This document shows, in pieces, positions 21,257 through 32,472 of a stretch of DNA of 64,000 bases. Source of the DNA: Vibrio renipiscarius. Its GTDB lineage: Bacteria > Pseudomonadota > Gammaproteobacteria > Enterobacterales > Vibrionaceae. The notes beneath the pieces were generated by a model. It saw only the letters and a program-made list of their open reading frames with translations, ran no database searches and was not told the origin of the DNA. Made by a program: the position numbers and the translations under genes. Positions within the stretch are counted from its first letter, which is position 1; every line of letters begins with the position of its first letter. Location of the stretch: positions 160,588-224,587 of the forward strand of contig NZ_JTKH01000008.1 of NCBI RefSeq assembly GCF_000827885.1. Reading direction: 5' to 3'.

Positions 21257-23479
21257 TTAGCCGAGGCGCTTCACCGTCATCACATCTTTGATCTGTTCGA
21301 CTCGCTTCGATACACGCGCCAGCACTTCAACGTTACTGACTTCTAAATCAAAGTCTAAAATCGAGAGTTGGGTACGATAATCCACACGGCTCTTCATGCT
21401 GTTCACCTTCACTTTTTCGTTGGCAAACAGCGTGGTGATCTCTTTCAACAAACCTCCGCGCTCCATGGCTTCGACACGTAGAGTCAGTAAGTAAGAACCC
21501 GCAAAACCACTGCCCCAGACGGTATCGATAATACGTTCAGGTGCATGATGTCGTAATTCTTCAAGCTGCTCACAGTCAGCACGGTGCACCGAGATGCCAC
21601 GACCTTGAGTGATGTAGCCACAAATCACGTCGCCTGGGATCGGTTGGCAACAACGTGCTAAATGATTCATCAGGTTATCGACCCCTTCAACGACAACGGC
21701 GTCTTTATTTGGACGAGTTGGAATTGATGGCTTACTTTCCGCTTCAAGCAGTTTTTCAAGCGCTTGTTTATCTTCTTCTTCCGCGGTCGGCTTGTTAACC
21801 AAGGCGTTGATATGATTAATTATTTGATTGATGCGCAAGTCACCACTGCCAACGCCCACATACAATTCATCGGCTGAATTGACATTGAAACGTTTCAGCG
21901 CGTATTGCTCTGCGTGTTTGAGTGTTGCACCAATCTTACCCAATTCATGCTCGAGAATTTCACGCCCGGCTTCGAGGTTTTTCTCTCGACTCTGTTTGCG
22001 GAACCATGCATTAATTTTGGCACGCGCACGACCTGAAGTGACAAAGCCTAGTGATGGGTTTAGCCAGTCGCGCGATGGGTTCGGTTCTTTTTGGGTAATG
22101 ATTTCTACTTGGTCGCCCATTGATAGCTTATGGGTGAATGGCACGATGCGTCCGGCCACTTTGGCACCAATGCAGCGGTGACCGACCATTGAGTGAATGT
22201 GATAAGCGAAATCAAGCGGTGTTGCGCCCATTGGCAAATCAACCACATCGCCACGAGGAGTAAAGGCATAGACACGATCATCAAACACTTGGCTGCGCAG
22301 TTCATCGAGCATTTCGCCCGAGTCTGACATTTCTTCTTGCCAGTCGATCAGTTTACGTAGCCATGTAATCTTCTCGTCGTAGCCGCTACGACCTGAGCTT
22401 GCACCTTCTTTGTATTTCCAGTGTGCTGCCACACCCAACTCAGAATCTTCGTGCATATCTTTGGTGCGAATCTGAATCTCAATGGTTTTGCCTTCTGGCC
22501 CCAAAACCACCGTATGGATTGATTGATAGCCATTCGGTTTTGGGTTAGCCACGTAATCGTCAAACTCACTTGGTAAGTGTTTGTATTTCGTATGAACGAT
22601 ACCTAGCGCCGCGTAACAGTCTTGCAATTTATCAGCGATGATACGCACAGCGCGCACATCAAACAGCTCATCAAACTCCAAGCTCTTTTTCTGCATCTTA
22701 CGCCAGATGCTGTAGATGTGTTTTGGACGGCCGCTCACCTCGGCATTAATGCCGGTAGATTGCATTTCTTCCGTCAAATCATCGACAAAATCTTTGATAT
22801 ATTGTTCGCGTACGATACGGCGCTCAGACAGCTGTTTCGCGATCTGTTTATAGGTTTCAGGTTGCTGGTAGCGGAAAGCGTAATCTTCGATTTCCCACTT
22901 TAATTGACCAATACCAAGACGGTTTGCTAATGGTGCGTAAATATTGGCACACTCTTGAGCCGCTGCTCGGCGTACCTCAGCCGGTGCTTTTTTTACTTCA
23001 ATCAGATTACAAATTCGCTCAGCCAACTTAATGACTACGCAGCGAAAATCATCCACCATGGCCAATAGCATGCGGCGCACGTTATCGACTTGCGATGACG
23101 CAGCACTGCCTTCTAAGGTGACGTTAAGCTGCCCTAGGGCGGCCATTTCTTCCACGCCATCAATCAGCTTAATGATTTCTTTGTTGTATTCTTCTTCAAG
23201 CTTTTCGCGTTGCAAAGCACCACTGGACACCAAAGGAAAGAGCTGTGCCGCCACCAATGTTGATTTATCCATGGATAATGTGATGAGAATTTCAATCATC
23301 TCTCGACCACGCCACAACAAGAGTTGAGCGTTATCGTTGCCTTGCAAAAATGTTTCGCACTGACGATATACTTCCGTTAAGCGCTGAGCAGTTTTCGCAT
23401 CTTGTTTTAAGCTTGAAATCCACTTATCCAGCTCAAACTGTTCATCTTGATTTAAGTGCGCGCTTCTTACCGCAACCAT
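21257..23479 (-). CDS. relA: GTP pyrophosphokinase RelA
   Basis: RelA is the ribosome-associated synthetase that makes (p)ppGpp when uncharged tRNA enters the A site. The 740-aa protein has the degenerate HD domain (about 60-190; it reads FRCVVIKLAERICN and lacks the HD-type metal motif of SpoT), the synthetase domain (about 245-360, with FDDYVANPKPNGYQSIHT), a TGS domain (about 405-465, VYAFTPRGDVVDLPMGATPLDFAY), a zinc-finger/helical region and a C-terminal ACT domain. Upstream on the same strand is rlmD (76-bp gap), downstream mazG. This order and the HD degeneracy separate it from SpoT. Confidence 0.97.
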   Translation of the reverse strand: MVAVRSAHLNQDEQFELDKWISSLKQDAKTAQRLTEVYRQCETFLQGNDNAQLLLWRGREMIEILITLSMDKSTLVAAQLFPLVSSGALQREKLEEEYNKEIIKLIDGVEEMAALGQLNVTLEGSAASSQVDNVRRMLLAMVDDFRCVVIKLAERICNLIEVKKAPAEVRRAAAQECANIYAPLANRLGIGQLKWEIEDYAFRYQQPETYKQIAKQLSERRIVREQYIKDFVDDLTEEMQSTGINAEVSGRPKHIYSIWRKMQKKSLEFDELFDVRAVRIIADKLQDCYAALGIVHTKYKHLPSEFDDYVANPKPNGYQSIHTVVLGPEGKTIEIQIRTKDMHEDSELGVAAHWKYKEGASSGRSGYDEKITWLRKLIDWQEEMSDSGEMLDELRSQVFDDRVYAFTPRGDVVDLPMGATPLDFAYHIHSMVGHRCIGAKVAGRIVPFTHKLSMGDQVEIITQKEPNPSRDWLNPSLGFVTSGRARAKINAWFRKQSREKNLEAGREILEHELGKIGATLKHAEQYALKRFNVNSADELYVGVGSGDLRINQIINHINALVNKPTAEEEDKQALEKLLEAESKPSIPTRPNKDAVVVEGVDNLMNHLARCCQPIPGDVICGYITQGRGISVHRADCEQLEELRHHAPERIIDTVWGSGFAGSYLLTLRVEAMERGGLLKEITTLFANEKVKVNSMKSRVDYRTQLSILDFDLEVSNVEVLARVSKRVEQIKDVMTVKRLG

Positions 23480-23555
23480 TTTTCTTCGTCCTAGTTGTTA
23501 TTTTCTTTTACCGACTAACCTTGTCTAATAGGCTGTGTCACCTAACGTTGACGCG

Positions 23556-24884
23556 TTATTTACCATCACGCTTTACAAAAAGAGCCATCGACTCTAAATG
23601 CGCAGTGTGCGGGAACATATCTAACATGCCTAACTTTTCCAACTGATATCCTTGTTTCAGCAAACTTTGGCTGTCACGGGCAAGCGTAGCAGGATTACAT
23701 GAAACATAAACCACGCGACGAGCGCCTAATCGAGCCAATTGATCCACTATACCACTTGCGCCCGCTCTAGCTGGATCGAGCAGTATCTTATCAAACTTTT
23801 CACTTGCCCACGGCTGAGATGACAAATCTTGTTCTAAATTTGCTTGGTAGAACAGAGCATTGTCTAACTGATTCAGTGCTGCGTTACTTTGCGCCTTTTC
23901 AACCATCGCATCCACGCCTTCCACACCAACGACCGCTTTAACTTGCTTAGCGATAGGCAGGCTAAAGTTGCCTAAACCACAGAACAAATCCAAAACACGA
24001 TCATTGCCATCAAGATCTAACCAAGCAAGCGCCTGCTCAACCATTTGTTGGTTCACCTTTTGGTTAACCTGAATAAAGTTATTAGGTGCAAATGGAATGG
24101 TCGTGCCGGTTTCAAGATAATGCGCTTCTTGCCCTAACACACGGTCGAGCTGATCAGTTTGTGGCATTAAATACAGCGTTGCGTTGTACTTTACAGCAAA
24201 GGCTTCAAGTTGCTTTTGCTCTTTATTCGTTAGCGGGCTTAGGTGACGTAACACCATGACGTTGGTGTTATCACCTTTCACCAGTTCAATATGTCCGATC
24301 GACTCTTGACGAGTAAAACCTTGCAGCAATTGATGCAACTCAGGCAGCATCGCATTCAGTTCTGGCGCCAGTACCGGACAATGGGTGACATCGACTATTT
24401 GCTTACTTTGCTTACGGCGGAAACCAAATTGCAATTGACGCGTTTTTTTATCAAGCATCACACTGATACGAGCACGACGACGGTAGCCCAAGCCTTCTCC
24501 TGAAATGGCCGACTCTAGCGCTAACGTCTGGCCTGAAAACTTACTCATCAAATCTGACAGGGTTTGTTGCTTGTATTCTAACTGGGACTCTAAGCCAAGA
24601 TGCTGCATGTTACAGCCACCACATTGGTCGTAGACTGGGCAAAATGGCTTAACTCGTTGCTCGCTTGCTTTTTGTACTTTAATCAAACTCGCGCGAGAAA
24701 ATTTACTCTTCTCTTCGATGAGTTGAACCAGTACTTGCTCACCTGGCAATGCGCCATCAATGAAGATTGGCTTGCCCTTTTGAAAGCAGATACCAGCCCC
24801 TTGGTGATCCAATTTATCCACCGTCATCGATTGATGTTTGGTATTAAGTTGTGTTTTCTTCTTCGGTTGGAAAAATTGCGCCAT
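23556..24884 (-). CDS. rlmD: 23S rRNA (uracil-1939-C5)-methyltransferase
   Basis: RlmD (RumA) methylates U1939 of 23S rRNA using SAM. The 442-aa protein starts with a TRAM RNA-binding domain ([23 protein letters not shown]). It carries the 4Fe-4S cysteine cluster [10 protein letters not shown] with a later CPVL, the SAM-binding [14 protein letters not shown], and the catalytic cysteine in [12 protein letters not shown]. The start at 24884 ([10 protein letters not shown]) agrees with the family; the frame continues 21 codons further without support. It is divergent from barA and upstream of relA, as in E. coli. Confidence 0.95.
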   Translation of the reverse strand: MAQFFQPKKKTQLNTKHQSMTVDKLDHQGAGICFQKGKPIFIDGALPGEQVLVQLIEEKSKFSRASLIKVQKASEQRVKPFCPVYDQCGGCNMQHLGLESQLEYKQQTLSDLMSKFSGQTLALESAISGEGLGYRRRARISVMLDKKTRQLQFGFRRKQSKQIVDVTHCPVLAPELNAMLPELHQLLQGFTRQESIGHIELVKGDNTNVMVLRHLSPLTNKEQKQLEAFAVKYNATLYLMPQTDQLDRVLGQEAHYLETGTTIPFAPNNFIQVNQKVNQQMVEQALAWLDLDGNDRVLDLFCGLGNFSLPIAKQVKAVVGVEGVDAMVEKAQSNAALNQLDNALFYQANLEQDLSSQPWASEKFDKILLDPARAGASGIVDQLARLGARRVVYVSCNPATLARDSQSLLKQGYQLEKLGMLDMFPHTAHLESMALFVKRDGK

Positions 24885-25043
24885 GCTCTGTGCCTGCTCT
24901 CTATTGCTGCAAATAGTCCAGGCATCACCTTTTAGAGCCTGGATCATTGTATGAGCCGAGTGAGTTGATTATGCTTAACTCTTCGACGGCTCATTTTTAT
25001 GATGGCTATTTTCCCATATCCACACCACGATGTTTAGACAATA

Positions 25044-27836
25044 ATGACCAGATATGGCTTACGCGCCCGCGTTATTACTCTCACTCTAGCGCCAACCCTT
25101 ATAATCGGTTTGCTTCTGAGCGCAATTTTTTCATTTAACCGTTATCACGACCTAGAAAAACAAGTCATCAATTCTGGTTTAAGTATTATTGAACCACTCG
25201 CGATCGCCAGTGAAGATGGTTTAAAAAATAACAGTCGAGAGTCGGTTCGACGCATCATCAGCTACGCCCACAGAAAAAACTCTAAGTTTGTCCGTAGTAT
25301 CGCGGTGTTTGATTACAACCACGAACTCTTTGTGACCTCGAATTTCCACCCAAGTTTTGAATCGCTCACCTTTCCTCGTAATGAACCGATTCCACTTTTG
25401 GTCACCTCACACCTCAAAGAAAACACGCTGGTACTGCGCGCGCCGATCATCAGCGAGTCAGGCATTATTGCCAGCCCTCGAGGCCAACAAAACAATCCGG
25501 CGATGGGTTACATCGCGATTGAACTCGACCTCTCCTCGCTACGATTGCAGCAATACCAAGAAATTTTCTCGGCCTTTTTAGTGCTATTGACCGGGCTTGG
25601 CTTGTCGGGTTTCTTCGCCATGCGCTTAATGCATGATGTCACCCGCCCGATTTCACACATGAAAAATATGGTCGACCGTATTCGTCGCGGCCATCTTGAT
25701 GTGCGTATCGAAGGCAAAATGCACGGCGAATTAGACCAACTGAAAAACGGCATCAATGCGATGGCCGTATCGCTGTCTGAATACCACGTAGAAATGCAGC
25801 ACAGTATCGATCAAGCCACATCAGATTTGCGTGAAACACTGGAACAGTTGGAAATCCAAAACGTTGAGTTAGATATTGCCAAAAAACGCGCCCAAGAAGC
25901 CGCGCGAGTAAAATCGGAATTCTTAGCCAACATGTCGCACGAATTGCGCACGCCACTCAATGGGGTCATTGGCTTTACTCGACAAATGCTTAAAACCAAG
26001 CTCTCAAATAGTCAAACTGACTACCTGCAAACCATCGAGAAATCGGGCAACAATTTATTGACCATCATTAACGACATTCTGGATTTCTCGAAGTTGGAAG
26101 CAGGTAAACTGGCGCTGGAGAACATTCCGTTTGAGTTCCAAGAAACCTTAGAAGAGGTAGTGAACCTACAAGCCACCAGCGCACATGAAAAAGGGTTGGA
26201 AATCACACTCAAAATTGACCCTAAAGTGCCGATCGGCCTTGTTGGTGATCCACTGCGCATCCAGCAAGTTCTGACCAACCTTGTCGGTAACTCGATTAAG
26301 TTCACGGAACGCGGCAACATTGATATCAGTGTTGAGTTGCGTTCACAAAAAGAAGATGCGGTCGAATTGCAGTTTATGGTGCGAGATACAGGCATCGGCA
26401 TCTCAGAGCGCCAACAAGCGCAATTGTTCCAAGCCTTTAGTCAGGCTGACGCCAGCATATCTCGCCGCTATGGCGGAACCGGCCTTGGCTTGGTCATTAC
26501 CCAGAAACTGGTCAGCCAAATGGGGGGTGAGATCAGCCTAACCAGTCGCTTACACCAAGGTTCAACCTTCTGGTTCACGCTGCGTTTGCACACCACTGAT
26601 ATGCCGATGAGCGAGCTTATTGAGACTCAAGTATTGAATCAGCGTTCACTGCTGCTGGTTGAACCCAATATGCAAGCGGCTTCAATTACACGTCAAATGC
26701 TGGCTCAGCAAGGTTTAGTGGTCACCTACCGCTCATCACTACCGGATGAGATAGAACGATTTGATTATGTGTTACTGAACTTAGCGCCAAATCGCACCAA
26801 TGAATTAGGGAAAGTAGAGAAACAAGTAGAGAAGGCGCTGCTGTGCGCTCCTCATGTGGTCGTAGGCACACCAAGTACCACATTGGCGCTCTCTGATCAC
26901 CTGATTCAGAAATACCAGATTCACTGCGTGACAAAACCATTGTCACGTAAGAAATTACTTCAGACACTCGCGGCAAACCAAGAGAGCTTGCCAGACATCG
27001 AAATTGAAATACCGATCAGTACCCAGACCCAACCGCTGACGGTAATGGCCGTTGATGATAACCCAGCCAACCTGAAGCTGATCAGCGCGCTACTCGAAGA
27101 GCGAGTTGAACGTGTTGTGACATGCACCAATGGCAGCGATGCGGTTAAACAAGCCGAAAAACACCATTTCGATATCATCTTGATGGACATTCAAATGCCG
27201 CATATGGACGGCGTGACGGCTTGCGGCAAGATCAAACAAATCGAACTCAATGCAAACACGCCGATCATCGCTGTAACGGCACATGCGATGAGCGGTGAGC
27301 GAGAACGGTTACTCAACGCGGGAATGGACGACTATCTAACTAAGCCAATTGAAGAGCATGTACTGCAACAGGTTTTGATGCACTGGAGTCCGCACACCAA
27401 AGAAGATGAATTGCAAAAGCTGACACTGCCGACGCAATCAGAGATGGAGCCCATCATCGCGACCAATGAACACAACAATATGATTATTGATTGGCAAGCG
27501 GCGTTGAAGCAATCAGCCAACAAAGAAGACCTGGCTAAAGAGATGCTCAGCATGCTGCTCGATTACATGCCAGAAGTCAGCGCGGTGGTTGAAGACGCTC
27601 TTGAAGATGAGACGTTTGACATCGAGCAATTAATCCACCATGTGCATAAACTGCATGGCAGTTGCTCTTACTGCGGTGTTCCTCGCCTGAAAAATGTCTG
27701 CGCCACGATAGAAAAAGCGCTCCGTTCAGGCAGCGGTATTGAGGATATTGAGCCGGAGTTGTTTGAACTGCAAGATGAGATGGAAAAAGTCACCGCCAGT
27801 GCAAAACCGTATTTAGACGGGGTCACAAACTCTTAG
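25044..27836 (+). CDS. barA: Hybrid sensor histidine kinase BarA/VarS
   Basis: BarA (VarS in vibrios) phosphorylates UvrY/VarA, which activates the Csr small RNAs and so controls carbon storage, motility and virulence. The 930-aa protein has membrane segments at about 10-30 and 170-190, HAMP (about 190-245), HisKA with H299 in MSHELRTPLNG, and HATPase_c (DTGIGI, GGTGLGL). A degenerate receiver lies around 520-640. The functional receiver has VDDNPANLKL and acceptor D715 in MDIQMPHMDG. The C-terminal HPt domain has the phospho-His near 868 (HKLHGSC). The periplasmic sensor is about 130 residues. It is divergent from rlmD and ends in a strong bidirectional terminator. Confidence 0.95.
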   Translation: MTRYGLRARVITLTLAPTLIIGLLLSAIFSFNRYHDLEKQVINSGLSIIEPLAIASEDGLKNNSRESVRRIISYAHRKNSKFVRSIAVFDYNHELFVTSNFHPSFESLTFPRNEPIPLLVTSHLKENTLVLRAPIISESGIIASPRGQQNNPAMGYIAIELDLSSLRLQQYQEIFSAFLVLLTGLGLSGFFAMRLMHDVTRPISHMKNMVDRIRRGHLDVRIEGKMHGELDQLKNGINAMAVSLSEYHVEMQHSIDQATSDLRETLEQLEIQNVELDIAKKRAQEAARVKSEFLANMSHELRTPLNGVIGFTRQMLKTKLSNSQTDYLQTIEKSGNNLLTIINDILDFSKLEAGKLALENIPFEFQETLEEVVNLQATSAHEKGLEITLKIDPKVPIGLVGDPLRIQQVLTNLVGNSIKFTERGNIDISVELRSQKEDAVELQFMVRDTGIGISERQQAQLFQAFSQADASISRRYGGTGLGLVITQKLVSQMGGEISLTSRLHQGSTFWFTLRLHTTDMPMSELIETQVLNQRSLLLVEPNMQAASITRQMLAQQGLVVTYRSSLPDEIERFDYVLLNLAPNRTNELGKVEKQVEKALLCAPHVVVGTPSTTLALSDHLIQKYQIHCVTKPLSRKKLLQTLAANQESLPDIEIEIPISTQTQPLTVMAVDDNPANLKLISALLEERVERVVTCTNGSDAVKQAEKHHFDIILMDIQMPHMDGVTACGKIKQIELNANTPIIAVTAHAMSGERERLLNAGMDDYLTKPIEEHVLQQVLMHWSPHTKEDELQKLTLPTQSEMEPIIATNEHNNMIIDWQAALKQSANKEDLAKEMLSMLLDYMPEVSAVVEDALEDETFDIEQLIHHVHKLHGSCSYCGVPRLKNVCATIEKALRSGSGIEDIEPELFELQDEMEKVTASAKPYLDGVTNS

Positions 27837-27852
27837 CGTGATCGACCATCCA

Positions 27853-27886
27853 TAAAAAAGAGCGCATCACATTGCGCTCTTTTTTT
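27853..27886. terminator. Bidirectional terminator between barA and acpS
   Basis: The stem AGAGCGCA/TGCGCTCT is flanked by A6 and T7, placed between convergent barA and the acpS operon. Confidence 0.9.
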
Positions 27887-27953
27887 ATCGATTCCACAAA
27901 GTCCGTTGTAATACCAATCTGCAAAGATGATCACCGACTTATGTGGATGGCTA

Positions 27954-28337
27954 TTAATGGCTTTCGTAAATAACCGTGGCCATCGCATAATGACGTTCGT
28001 CAGAAATAGACAGATGAATACTGCTGACCTTACGTTGCTGTGCAATCTCCAAGGCTTTATTGCTCAGCGTCAATATTGGCTTGCCCCAAGCGTCATTACT
28101 AATGGTAAAGTCTTGAAAACTCACCCCCATTGCAATGCCCGTACCCAGCGCTTTTGATGCAGCTTCTTTAGCCGCAAAGCGTTTCGCCAAATAGCGCCCT
28201 TGCTGCTTAATAGAATGAAAAACGACCAATTCATCCGGCGTCAAAATCCGCTCCGCAAATGCAGGACCGCTACGAGTTAACGCTTTTTCGACTCGCTCAA
28301 TTTCAGCAATATCTGTTCCTAAACCGACGATAGCCAT
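27954..28337 (-). CDS. acpS: Holo-[acyl-carrier-protein] synthase
   Basis: AcpS transfers the 4'-phosphopantetheine group from CoA to apo-ACP, activating fatty-acid synthesis. The 127-aa protein shows the two family motifs: [13 protein letters not shown] (residues 5-17, metal-binding Asp) and [16 protein letters not shown] (about 55-70, with the KEA motif). It starts three bases after the pdxJ stop, the last gene of the recO-pdxJ-acpS run as in many Gammaproteobacteria. Confidence 0.96.
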   Translation of the reverse strand: MAIVGLGTDIAEIERVEKALTRSGPAFAERILTPDELVVFHSIKQQGRYLAKRFAAKEAASKALGTGIAMGVSFQDFTISNDAWGKPILTLSNKALEIAQQRKVSSIHLSISDERHYAMATVIYESH

Positions 28338-28340
28338 GAC

Positions 28341-29072
28341 TTATTTACGCGCTTCAACCATCAGGGCTTTCATATCTGCAACCGCTTTGCCCAAACCATC
28401 AAATGCAGCGCGACCAATGATAGAGTGACCAATATTGAGCTCGTAGATTTCTGGAATGGCTGCGATTGCCGCCACGTTATGATAGGTCAAACCGTGTCCC
28501 GCATTGACGACAATGCCCAAACTCGCAGCATAACTCGCCCCTGCCGCAATTTTTTTCAGCTCATTGGCTTGCTCAATGTCACTTTCTGCATCGGCATAGT
28601 GGCCCGTATGAAGCTCAATAAAGGGCGCACCGCAGGCTTTTGCTGCATCAATTTGTTCACGATCCGCATCAATAAAAAGAGAAACCTTGATACCGGCAGC
28701 CGACAACGTTTGAGTCGCCGCTTTCACTTTCTCTAATTGACCGGCGACGTTAAGCCCGCCTTCTGTCGTCAACTCTTCACGCTTTTCTGGTACGAGGCAT
28801 ACATATTCCGGATTGGTTTTTAATGCAATCTCAACCATTTCATCCGTTACCGCCATTTCAAGATTCATGCGCGTTTGCAGCGTTTCACTAAGAATACGCA
28901 CATCGCGATCATTAATATGGCGACGATCTTCACGTAGGTGAATGGTGATGCCATCCGCCCCAGCTCGCTCTGCTATCTCTGCCGCATGGACAGGATCGGG
29001 GTATTTCGTTCCGCGTGCATTACGTAACGTTGCGATATGGTCAATATTGACACCTAGGTAAATTGAGCTCAT
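28341..29072 (-). CDS. pdxJ: Pyridoxine 5'-phosphate synthase
   Basis: PdxJ condenses 1-deoxyxylulose-5-phosphate with 3-amino-2-oxopropyl phosphate to form PNP in vitamin B6 synthesis. The 243-aa TIM-barrel protein has the N-terminal [15 protein letters not shown] (active-site His), [12 protein letters not shown], and the C-terminal phosphate-binding [10 protein letters not shown] and [12 protein letters not shown]. Length and motifs match the family. Its ATG overlaps the recO stop by four bases, indicating coupling, and acpS follows after three bases. Confidence 0.97.
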   Translation of the reverse strand: MSSIYLGVNIDHIATLRNARGTKYPDPVHAAEIAERAGADGITIHLREDRRHINDRDVRILSETLQTRMNLEMAVTDEMVEIALKTNPEYVCLVPEKREELTTEGGLNVAGQLEKVKAATQTLSAAGIKVSLFIDADREQIDAAKACGAPFIELHTGHYADAESDIEQANELKKIAAGASYAASLGIVVNAGHGLTYHNVAAIAAIPEIYELNIGHSIIGRAAFDGLGKAVADMKALMVEARK

Positions 29073-29791
29073 TTTTCAATACTCCTTGCTCGTGGGGCTC
29101 TTGAAATAAAGAGTTCCCTACTTTTTAATGGTTTACCGCCAAGATAAGGCTTTAAGGCTATACGTGTAAAGCGCTTTGCCGCTTGAAGCTGCTCTTTAGT
29201 CACAAAGCGGCGCTCGCTGATCGCGATCAACTCATCACCTCGGAACGAGAGGTTGTCGAATCGTACTGAGGCAATAAAACCTTTCTGCTCACGATAGCGA
29301 TAAGTCATCTTCGGGTCTACCGGCTCTCCTGTCCCAGCACAATGGAGAAAATCGACCCCGTACCCCATGGCAGACAGTAGCGCTAACTCGAAACGGCGCA
29401 GAGCTGGTTCTGGGTTCTCCGCTTGTGCCAATTCTGTCAACGCGTGGAGATAATCATGAAACAACCCCGGCATCGCCACTTCAGCCATCAATACCCGCCC
29501 AAGCAATTCATTCACGTACATTGCTGAGTAGAGGAAAATGCCTGAAAGCGGTAGACCGAGACTAATGGGTTCAGCTTGGCGTAGGGTTTTCATCGAGCCA
29601 TTGCCTGACCATTTGAGCAAGAGTGGCGTAAAAGGCTGTAAGGCACCTTTTAGGTTCGAGCGTTTACTACGCGCGCCTTTAGACATCAGCGTCACTCGGC
29701 CATACTCCTCACTAAAGACATCAAGAATTAAACTTGATTCACTGTAAGGACGGCGATGAAGCACAAAACAACGCTGCAAGCCTTCTGACAT
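29069..29791 (-). CDS. recO: DNA repair protein RecO
   Basis: RecO works with RecR to load RecA on SSB-coated single-stranded DNA in the RecF pathway. The 240-aa protein has the N-terminal OB fold ([35 protein letters not shown]) and a helical C-terminal domain, with [19 protein letters not shown] in the zinc-finger-like region of which only one of the usual cysteines is evident, as in E. coli-type proteins. The start at 29791 follows GGATGG; a frame four codons longer exists. Overlaps pdxJ by four bases. Confidence 0.93.
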   Translation of the reverse strand: MSEGLQRCFVLHRRPYSESSLILDVFSEEYGRVTLMSKGARSKRSNLKGALQPFTPLLLKWSGNGSMKTLRQAEPISLGLPLSGIFLYSAMYVNELLGRVLMAEVAMPGLFHDYLHALTELAQAENPEPALRRFELALLSAMGYGVDFLHCAGTGEPVDPKMTYRYREQKGFIASVRFDNLSFRGDELIAISERRFVTKEQLQAAKRFTRIALKPYLGGKPLKSRELFISRAPRARSIEK

Positions 29792-29818
29792 TTTTCCATC
29801 CAAGATTTTTGCGGGTTA

Positions 29819-29851
29819 GAAACAAAATAAGGAGCCAAACGGCTCCTTATT
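29819..29851 (-). terminator. Terminator or attenuator between era and recO
   Basis: A perfect 11-bp stem AATAAGGAGCC/GGCTCCTTATT with a four-base loop is followed on the minus strand by TTTTGTTT. It separates rnc-era from recO-pdxJ-acpS. Confidence 0.75.
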
Positions 29852-29892
29852 ATCAGTTCAATTTCGGAGCGACATACTCTCGCTATTCGAAA

Positions 29893-30867
29893 TTATAAAT
29901 CGTCGATGTAACCCAGTGAACGTAGGGCGCGCTCATCGTCAGCCCAACCTGATTTCACTTTTACCCAAGTTTCTAGGTAAACTTTACGGCCGAACAATTC
30001 TTCCATATCAAGACGCGCTTCGCGACCGATGGTTTTGATCTTATCGCCGCCTTTACCAATCACCATCTTCTTCTGACCACTACGCTCAACAAGAATTAGG
30101 GCATTGATATGGAAGCCATCCGTATCTGGGTTGTAATCGAAACGCTCAATTTCAACCGTTACAGAGTAAGGTAATTCCTCACCCGTAAAACGCATCAATT
30201 TTTCACGTACAATTTCAGATGCCATGAAGCGCTGTGAACGGTCTGTCACATACTCTTCAGGGAAATGGTGCGTCGCTTTCGGAAGGAAATCACGCACGTG
30301 CTTACGCAACACGTCAACGTTCTTACCCAACTTCGCTGAAATTGGCACGATATCGACAAAGTCCATCAAACTTGAAATGTCTGACATGTGCTTCATGACA
30401 TCATTTCGGTCTGCAACAACGTCTACCTTGTTGATACATAAAACCACTGGGAACTTAGCGTTACGCAGCTTATTCAGTACCATTTCATCGTCAGCAGTCC
30501 AGTGCGTACCATCGACAACAAAGAACACCAAGTTTACATCACTCAGTGATGAGCTTGCTGCACGGTTCATCAAACGGTTAATCGCACGCTTCTCTTCAAT
30601 GTGTAACCCTGGCGTATCAACGAAGATCGCTTGGTAATCACCTTGAGTGTCAACGCCCATGATGCGGTGACGGGTCGTTTGTGGCTTACGTGAGGTAATC
30701 GAAATCTTCTGACCAAGGATGTTGTTCAGTAGTGTTGATTTGCCTACGTTAGGGCGACCAACAATCGCGATAAAGCCACAGTGTTGGTTTTCAGGTGTGC
30801 TTTCTTTACTGGTTGAGTTAAAGAAGGCGTCGATATCAAACTCGTTATTATCTTTTGAATCAGTCAT
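29893..30867 (-). CDS. era: GTPase Era
   Basis: Era binds the 3' end of 16S rRNA and takes part in 30S maturation. The 324-aa protein has a GTPase domain with G1 [11 protein letters not shown]3 DTPGL and G4 NKVD, followed by a C-terminal KH domain whose core is [17 protein letters not shown]. An N-terminal extension of about 20 acidic/Ser-Thr residues precedes the G1 loop and makes the protein slightly longer than the E. coli form (301 aa). The start overlaps the rnc 3' end by eight bases, so translation is probably coupled. Confidence 0.97.
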   Translation of the reverse strand: MTDSKDNNEFDIDAFFNSTSKESTPENQHCGFIAIVGRPNVGKSTLLNNILGQKISITSRKPQTTRHRIMGVDTQGDYQAIFVDTPGLHIEEKRAINRLMNRAASSSLSDVNLVFFVVDGTHWTADDEMVLNKLRNAKFPVVLCINKVDVVADRNDVMKHMSDISSLMDFVDIVPISAKLGKNVDVLRKHVRDFLPKATHHFPEEYVTDRSQRFMASEIVREKLMRFTGEELPYSVTVEIERFDYNPDTDGFHINALILVERSGQKKMVIGKGGDKIKTIGREARLDMEELFGRKVYLETWVKVKSGWADDERALRSLGYIDDL

Positions 30868-31537
30868 TGGTCAATTGCTCTAATGCGCTTTCCGCAGCCG
30901 CTTGTTCTGCCTTGCGACGGCTGGTACCTTTGCCAATTACAGGCGATCCAATACCTGCAATCTCACAAGACACAGTAAACTCTTGGTTGTGTGCCTCACC
31001 TTTAATATTAGTCACAATATAGGTTGGAAGAGGTTTTCTTCTTCCTTGCAAAAACTCTTGAAGACGAGTTTTTGGATCTTTTTGTGATGCACCCGGTTTA
31101 ATTTCATCTAAACGAGATTGATACCAGCTAAGCACAACGCGACGAACAACTTCAACGTCACTATCTAAATAGATCGCGCCAATAATCGCTTCAACTGCAT
31201 CGGCTAGAATAGAATCACGACGGAAACCGCCACTCTTCAATTCACCTGGACCTAATTTTAAGTAATCTCCTAGGACAAACTCACGCCCTAATTCAGCCAA
31301 CGTATTACCACGCACCAGCGTTGCACGCATACGGCTCATATCACCCTCATTCACTTTCGGAAAACGGTGATACAAATCATCAGCAATGACAAAACTTAAA
31401 ATTGAATCGCCCAGAAACTCAAGACGTTCATTGTGTTTCCCATTGGCGCTACGGTGAGTCAGCGCCAGATGGATAAACTCGGCATCATTAAATGTGTAGC
31501 CGAGTTTTTTCTCTAAAATTGCGATTGGAGAATTCAT
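30860..31537 (-). CDS. rnc: Ribonuclease III
   Basis: RNase III cleaves double-stranded RNA, processing the rRNA precursor and many mRNAs. The 225-aa protein has the catalytic signature [15 protein letters not shown] (about 36-50), a second acidic site in [11 protein letters not shown] (about 113-123), and a C-terminal double-stranded-RNA-binding domain (about 153-222, ending [16 protein letters not shown]). It lies 15 bp after lepB and overlaps era, the standard lepB-rnc-era arrangement. Confidence 0.98.
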   Translation of the reverse strand: MNSPIAILEKKLGYTFNDAEFIHLALTHRSANGKHNERLEFLGDSILSFVIADDLYHRFPKVNEGDMSRMRATLVRGNTLAELGREFVLGDYLKLGPGELKSGGFRRDSILADAVEAIIGAIYLDSDVEVVRRVVLSWYQSRLDEIKPGASQKDPKTRLQEFLQGRRKPLPTYIVTNIKGEAHNQEFTVSCEIAGIGSPVIGKGTSRRKAEQAAAESALEQLTND

Positions 31538-31552
31538 ACTCTCTCGATTTGG

Positions 31553-32449
31553 TTAGTTAATACCACCGATGCGATTGAAGCGTACATCGGTTGGGATCCA
31601 AGTAGGTAAAACGCTATTTTCATCACGCTCAAATTCAAAGCTGATCCAAATAGCAACGGCTTTACCGACTAAATTGGCTTCTGGAACAAAGCCCCAGTAG
31701 CGACTGTCAGCACTGTTGTCACGGTTATCACCCATCACAAAGTATTGACCTTCTGGAACAACCCACTCACTGACACCGCTGCGTGGCTCATAGGCCTCGA
31801 CGCGATCACGACGAAGTGGATTGATAAGAATTTGATGCGCATGCTCGCCAAGTTGTTCATTCATTTGAACCATCGGAACACCACTTTGCATAAACTGGCT
31901 TTCCGTCACGTTCGATAATTTCACTGGCTTACAAATGCCTTCACCTGGTTTTTGAATACAAATGTCTTTGTCGCGGCTGTAACGTACGATATCACCTGGC
32001 AAACCGACTACACGTTTAATGTAGTCAATGCTTGGCTGTGGTGGGTATTTAAACACCACTGAATCGCCACGCTCAGGCTTACCGGTTTCGACTAATTGTG
32101 TGCGCCATACTGGATCTTTTAGACCGTAAGCGTATTTCTCAACCAGAATAAAATCACCAACTAATAGCGTTGGCATCATCGAACCCGAAGGGATCTGAAA
32201 CGGTTCATAAATAAATGAACGCAGTACCAAGACAAAGGCAATAACAGGGAAAATCGATACGCTATTTTCAATCCACCAAGGCTGCGCGCTGACTTTTTCT
32301 TTTGCCGCCGCATCTAAGCCGTTAGTCTGCGCTTCCACTTCAGCTAATTTTAGCTGACGTTTTTTCGCAAAAACTAACTTCTCTAGCACCCATACGATTC
32401 CCGTAATTAAAGTGACTAAAACGAGAATGAGTGAAAATGTATTCGCCAT
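31553..32449 (-). CDS. lepB: Signal peptidase I
   Basis: LepB removes signal peptides from exported proteins at the outer face of the inner membrane. The 298-aa protein has two N-terminal membrane segments (about 1-22 and 61-78). The catalytic serine lies in PSGSMMPTL and the general-base lysine in YIKRVVGLPGD. The conserved VPEGQYFVMGDNRDNSADSRYWG box is present. It sits between lepA and rnc. Confidence 0.98.
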   Translation of the reverse strand: MANTFSLILVLVTLITGIVWVLEKLVFAKKRQLKLAEVEAQTNGLDAAAKEKVSAQPWWIENSVSIFPVIAFVLVLRSFIYEPFQIPSGSMMPTLLVGDFILVEKYAYGLKDPVWRTQLVETGKPERGDSVVFKYPPQPSIDYIKRVVGLPGDIVRYSRDKDICIQKPGEGICKPVKLSNVTESQFMQSGVPMVQMNEQLGEHAHQILINPLRRDRVEAYEPRSGVSEWVVPEGQYFVMGDNRDNSADSRYWGFVPEANLVGKAVAIWISFEFERDENSVLPTWIPTDVRFNRIGGIN

Positions 32450-32472
32450 TGACTTCCCTTACTTTCAAAAAT

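Noticed and set aside
26021..26401. 126-codon minus-strand frame inside barA
   Set aside because: Antisense to the conserved HisKA-HATPase part of barA; no ribosome-binding site and low-complexity translation.
30224..30637. 137-codon plus-strand frame inside era
   Set aside because: Fully contained on the opposite strand of a conserved GTPase gene.
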